This document shows, piece by piece, positions 60,101-64,000 of a stretch of 64,000 bases of DNA. The DNA is from Aquila chrysaetos chrysaetos (Eukaryota; Chordata; Aves; Accipitriformes; Accipitridae). How positions within the stretch are numbered: the first letter of the stretch is position 1; every line of letters starts with the position of its first letter. The stretch covers positions 40,633,505-40,697,504 of the forward strand of contig NC_044009.1 of NCBI RefSeq assembly GCF_900496995.4, read 5' to 3'. The notes under the pieces are model-generated. The model did not search any database. It saw only the letters and a program-made list of their open reading frames with translations, and was not told where the DNA came from. The position numbers and the translations under genes are program-made.

Positions 60101-63100
60101 GAAAAGCCAGCAGAGGTGTGGTTTTCATGGAACACATCATCGTCATCCTCTGCTGTGGCAGCAGCTTCATTCACAGCTTTGGTCTCCTGAGCTTCTGGAC
60201 AGATATTCTTATTGCTCTCCTCCTCCAGGGTCTGGTTTGCAGGCAGACCCTTATTCAAGCAATCTGTTGGCCCACTGCTGCTGGCAGATGAATTTGCCTC
60301 CTTACTTCTCATTTGCTTGAATTCCTCAAAGGTGGGTATGTAGAGCCTCCCTTTGCAGCGGCCTTTCTTGCTCTGTCCCAGTGTGGCTTTGACATCTGTT
60401 TCCCCACTATATTGTTCCAGGGTTTCTGCTGTTCTGGATTTGGCCATCTCATGGCTTTCCCCGGCATGCTGAAGGGGCAAATTGGGGGAGCTATTCTGCC
60501 TTCGGAGCTGAAGCCTCCTCTGAGCCTCCTGCTTGATGTCTTCTGGACTGATGATCCTGTGTGCAAAACACAGTCTCTGCCTCCCTGTGAGGCTGTGCCT
60601 GAAAGCAGTGTGTTCCACCAAAACCGTGCAGCAGTTGACAGCACAACCGTTCTTGTACTGCCGGCACATCTGGCATTCAAAAAACTCCTGGGCCATCAGG
60701 TCAGGCAGGGCCACCTGTGGACGCACTGGCTTACAGGGCTCTGCCACCTTACTGCTCTGCAGTCTCAGCTTCTCCTTCAGCTCTTTTTTGGCATCTCCAT
60801 GTAGGGCTCTTTCCTCTGCAGAAGGGAAGAGCCACTGAGGCACTTTGGCAAAGGGAGGGAGGAGCACATTCTGTGCCGATCGAGATGTCTGTTTAGCATG
60901 GAGAGAAGGGTTTCTCAGAGAGTCTGATGTGCTCTGTACTGGGGCCACATCCACAGAGCCTTCTGTCCACTGACTGGTGCCTCTATAGCGAAAGATGATC
61001 TCGTTATCCAGGCTCCGGCAGTGAGAATACAGCCCAGAGTCAGCAACTGTTGCCCAGTGAAGGTTCTCCACGCTCCGATACATCCGGTTTTCCACAGGAC
61101 TGGCCAAAGGTGCCTTGCCTGTGTGGCAGTAGTCTAGAGTGTGGAAGTCCCCAGAAAAAATATGAGTGTCTAGGTTCTTTAGTGGATGCATGCTGCTAAC
61201 TGAAAAATCCTTTAAGCCATGTTGTGCATAGAGCTGATTATTTTGGCAGCTCAAGATCACCCGGCAGTGTTCCTGTCTCTCATCAACACTGATGTATGTC
61301 ATAGCAAATGCACATGGAGGCTCTAAGACAGTGGCGTCTAGGGGGAGAGGAGGGAGCTGGGGTGTCGCTTAGATGCCAGTCAATGTCCACAGACCACAGA
61401 CAGCAAAGTGTGCTGCTGGGTACTCACATAAGAGAGCTCTCACATGGGTTGAGTCGCCATGCGTAGAAGACCTGTGAATGGAAGGAAAGATGAGTTACTG
61501 AAGCAGCCTGGTGATGACTTGCAGGATGCAACAGCAGGTCTGCTTCCAGGGAATGCAGAAGCCAAACACCAACAGCTTGAGTAGAAACAGAGCAGTATAT
61601 GTAGGAGATGAGCTGTGGGGCTTGGGGCACTGAATCTTTTCCATCTCTAGTCAAGCCAAGAGTGGCCTTACGCTGCCCATCTGAATTTGGAGAAGTTTAT
61701 CCTATCTACCCTCAGCAATTCCCTCACAATAACACCGCTCAACTGTAGTGACGAATGCTCAGAAGTGCTTGCTGCAGGCTCAGCTTACTCACACAGCAGT
61801 GCTAAGGAGATGGGAGGTTTACAAGAGATAGTGAGGTTCTTTCCCTTAAATGGGGTGCAGACAACAGTGTGTGGGTTAAGGAGGAGGCTGGGGGTGGGAA
61901 AGGATGACATGACAGTGTGGTGTCCTGGAAGGCTCAAATAGCAAGCAGGAAGAAGAAGCCTGACTGGTGCTGGTTTTGTCCCTGAGAGTCACACTGCAGG
62001 CCTTTAACGGTCTGATTTACCCTTCACAGGGAAGATGCATATGGTTTAGTGACTGGTAGCCAAGCATTTCCACGGCCTTTCCCGTGCAGAGACAAAGGTA
62101 TCTCACAGACTTTCACAAATGTGCCACTGTGACCCCTTAGCAATAGGCCCAAATGATCACCCCCCCGTGACAGTTCAGCAGAGGCGCAGAAAGAGAAGGT
62201 GTGGTTTCCAAAGCTGTTTCTATGATCTGTGTTCAGCATTGTAAAGCCCAGTGAGTCTAAGTGACTAAATCACATGTTCAGAGCAATGCAGAGAATACAA
62301 TACCAAAACTTCAGTTTGGGCCAGCAGGATGAAGGCTAAGTGTCTAAGTCATCCTTGGAAGTGGAAGGAGCCTCCTTACATTGAATGGAGAGACTCCAAA
62401 TTTCTCTTAAGGATTTAGGCCTCAGGGACTTGCCCACAGTCACATAAGACATCAGTGTCTGCTACAGCCCTGTCCACTCCCTCCCTTGGCAACCAGAGCA
62501 AAGGGAACGAGTGAGTGCCATAGGTAAAGGAGACTAAGACTGGGCAGGGGATATGGGGTTAGCCTGAGATTTGTAAGGGAAATGTAGAGCTGGGATGGTG
62601 GGACATCAGTCTCTAATAATAAGCCAGGCAAGAACCAACCAGGTTGAACACCCAGGAAGAGGTCTTGGTAAAGCAAGACAGGACCATGTAAGTTACAGAC
62701 CAGACTGTTTGCTTTGTAGTGCAGCTGGGTTCTCCACACACTGCCAACCATTCAGGCAGCACAGCCACCTTGACCAGGAGGGGAATGAAGACGCTTGTTA
62801 CTCCCTGAAGGTTAAGACACCTCAGGTACCTAACCATGTGAGGCACCAACAGACATCTTCCACCTGAGGAGAAGTCTGAGGCAGTGTATTGCCTGGAAGC
62901 CAATCTTGGTAACTCGCTGGTAGCTTGATTCACCCCTTGCTTAGAGTGGTTCAAATCAGAATACTTTCCCTGCATTAATGAAACTCTCTCTAATCTAATC
63001 CCAGAGCGGGAAGGCAGAGCTGCTCCTGTGGATCACTGCTGAACGGAGAACATTATTTCTGTCCTTCATAATTGCTAAAAATAAAAATTAAAACTAGCTC

Positions 63101-63247
63101 TCAAAGTGTGGCTGTTCCCCAAGATGTCACAGGCACTTCTCACCCAGTCTTCTCATGGTGGGGCTGGAGTTCCCCCTTCTTCGCGGCTCTGGAGGAGCCC
63201 ACAGGTGACAGCAGAGAAACGTGAGGATCAGGACTTTCTGTGATCAT
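48191..63247 (-). CDS. Rho guanine-nucleotide exchange factor (DH-PH), ortholog unassigned
   Basis: Eight exons join on the minus strand: 63247-63144, 61471-61428, 61337-59732, 53889-53715, 52934-52667, 52285-51663, 49977-49832 and 48986-48191. All have GT/AG borders, and phases close to 3762 bp (1253 residues). Residues about 872-1064 form a Dbl-homology domain, with LRSFLMAPLQRVTKYPLLLS as the conserved helix; a PH domain follows (about 1080-1225). DH-PH proteins catalyse GDP/GTP exchange on Rho GTPases at membranes. The N-terminal ~830 residues are Ser-rich and mostly disordered, with two Cys-rich patches: C271/C274/C281/C285/C286 and C834-x2-C837...C859-x2-C862. The start ATG has an in-frame TAA two codons upstream but a weak Kozak context. 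A splice acceptor could also sit at 63238-63239, so exons beyond the window are possible. I recognise the domains but not the gene. Confidence 0.85.
53890..59731 (-). other. Large intron 3 of the RhoGEF gene
   Basis: A 5.8-kb intron between the big Ser-rich exon and the exon starting CNAETAAKSPSK. No other gene, RNA or recognisable repeat was seen on either strand. An alternative exon or internal promoter for a short DH-PH isoform cannot be excluded. Confidence 0.6.
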
Positions 63248-64000
63248 AGGTTATAACATGATCTGTCAAGAAAGAGAGAATGAGACGATGTGAGAGCCAG
63301 TCACTGAGTAGGGAACAGGGCTCCTGGTAGTGCTGAAGGGCTCCTGTGAGAAAGTGCTGTTAATGAGAGATGCCATGGCCTGTCAGGTTGTTCTGTGATC
63401 AGGTCACAGCCACGGGACTAAAAGCCACCGTGTATTTTCTGCACTCTGCTTTCAGACCAAGTAGAAAGAGAAAACAACCCTTGCTGCAGTGAGAGCTGAG
63501 AGTAAAGCTGTCCTTGCCCAAGGCAGGGAGCTGCATACAGTAAGGCCTGAAGAGAAACCAAGGCCCCTGTGAGGCAGGTTCTTGGGCTACACGCTTGCTC
63601 GGCAAGCTCTGCGTGTATGCATGTGAGAGGAAGGGAGCCGGAGAAGAAAGCGCACAGGCAGGGGGAGAAGCAGTCACGAGAAGAGCAAGGAAGCAGAGGC
63701 ACAGAAACAGCGGGGTGGGATCTGTCTGTGGCTGCTCCCTTCACCAATAGACGGGGAAGCACTGAAAATACAATTGACTTGTGTCCTCACGGTCTCTCTT
63801 CACGTGGAAGGTCACTGCTGGGGCCCGCAGCGTTGACCCCTCTTTGGGCTGCAGGACAGCTGCAGTGACACCAGGCATGGGTGGCCACGGGCCACTCTGC
63901 CCCTGCCTGCTCAGGTGCGTGGCGCAGACCACGCAGGGGGGGTTTGCATCCCTCCGTTACATGGCGGAATGCCTCAAACCCTCCAGCAGGAGAGGGTACC
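63248..64000. other. Upstream of the RhoGEF start, no feature identified
   Basis: This may hold 5' UTR, an upstream intron or the promoter of the RhoGEF gene. No CpG island is present and no coding exon was recognised, so the true promoter may lie beyond the right edge. Confidence 0.35.

Noticed and set aside
1-64000. CRISPR arrays, operons, tRNA or rRNA genes
   Set aside because: No spaced identical repeats, tRNA A/B boxes or rRNA-like sequence were seen. The window is vertebrate nuclear DNA.

Overview
The window reads as nuclear DNA of a bird. The evidence is a CR1 LINE 3' end, avian-type class II and ERVL-like LTR elements, intron-rich vertebrate genes, and very GC-rich, poly-C-rich CpG islands. 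Two genes can be spliced exactly from the sequence with all reading phases closing: NIFK (minus strand, six exons, 290 aa) and TSN/translin (plus strand, six exons, 229 aa). They are head to head with only 501 bp between start codons. A third gene, on the minus strand at the right, encodes a large DH-PH Rho guanine-nucleotide exchange factor. Eight exons join in phase to 1253 codons, but I cannot name its ortholog.

Layout. 1-7900: non-coding, with one CR1 fragment (3775-4228). By the conserved vertebrate order CLASP1-NIFK-TSN this is probably the first intron of CLASP1 on the minus strand, but no CLASP1 coding exon was found. 7950-9200: CpG island with NRF1- and RFX-type palindromes and an unexplained two-tier hairpin. 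9300-20702: no gene recognised. 20703-25778: a young class II endogenous retrovirus on the plus strand, with a solo LTR of another family nested in its 3' LTR. Its interior is reduced to an open gag-integrase fusion (874 codons) plus env scraps; protease, reverse transcriptase and RNase H are gone. 25925-30401: NIFK. 30402-30902: shared promoter. 30903-39.8 kb: TSN with a long 3' UTR. 39.8-48.19 kb: nothing recognised. 48191-63247: the RhoGEF. 63248-64000: nothing recognised.

The retrovirus lies 146 bp beyond the NIFK stop codon, in antisense. The first AATAAA on the NIFK strand falls inside the retroviral LTR, so the insertion has probably changed how the NIFK transcript ends. NIFK (nucleolar, Ki-67 partner, rRNA processing) and TSN (RNA-binding, C3PO complex) are housekeeping genes that share a CpG-island promoter. 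The RhoGEF would activate Rho-family GTPases. No functional link among the three genes is implied beyond location.
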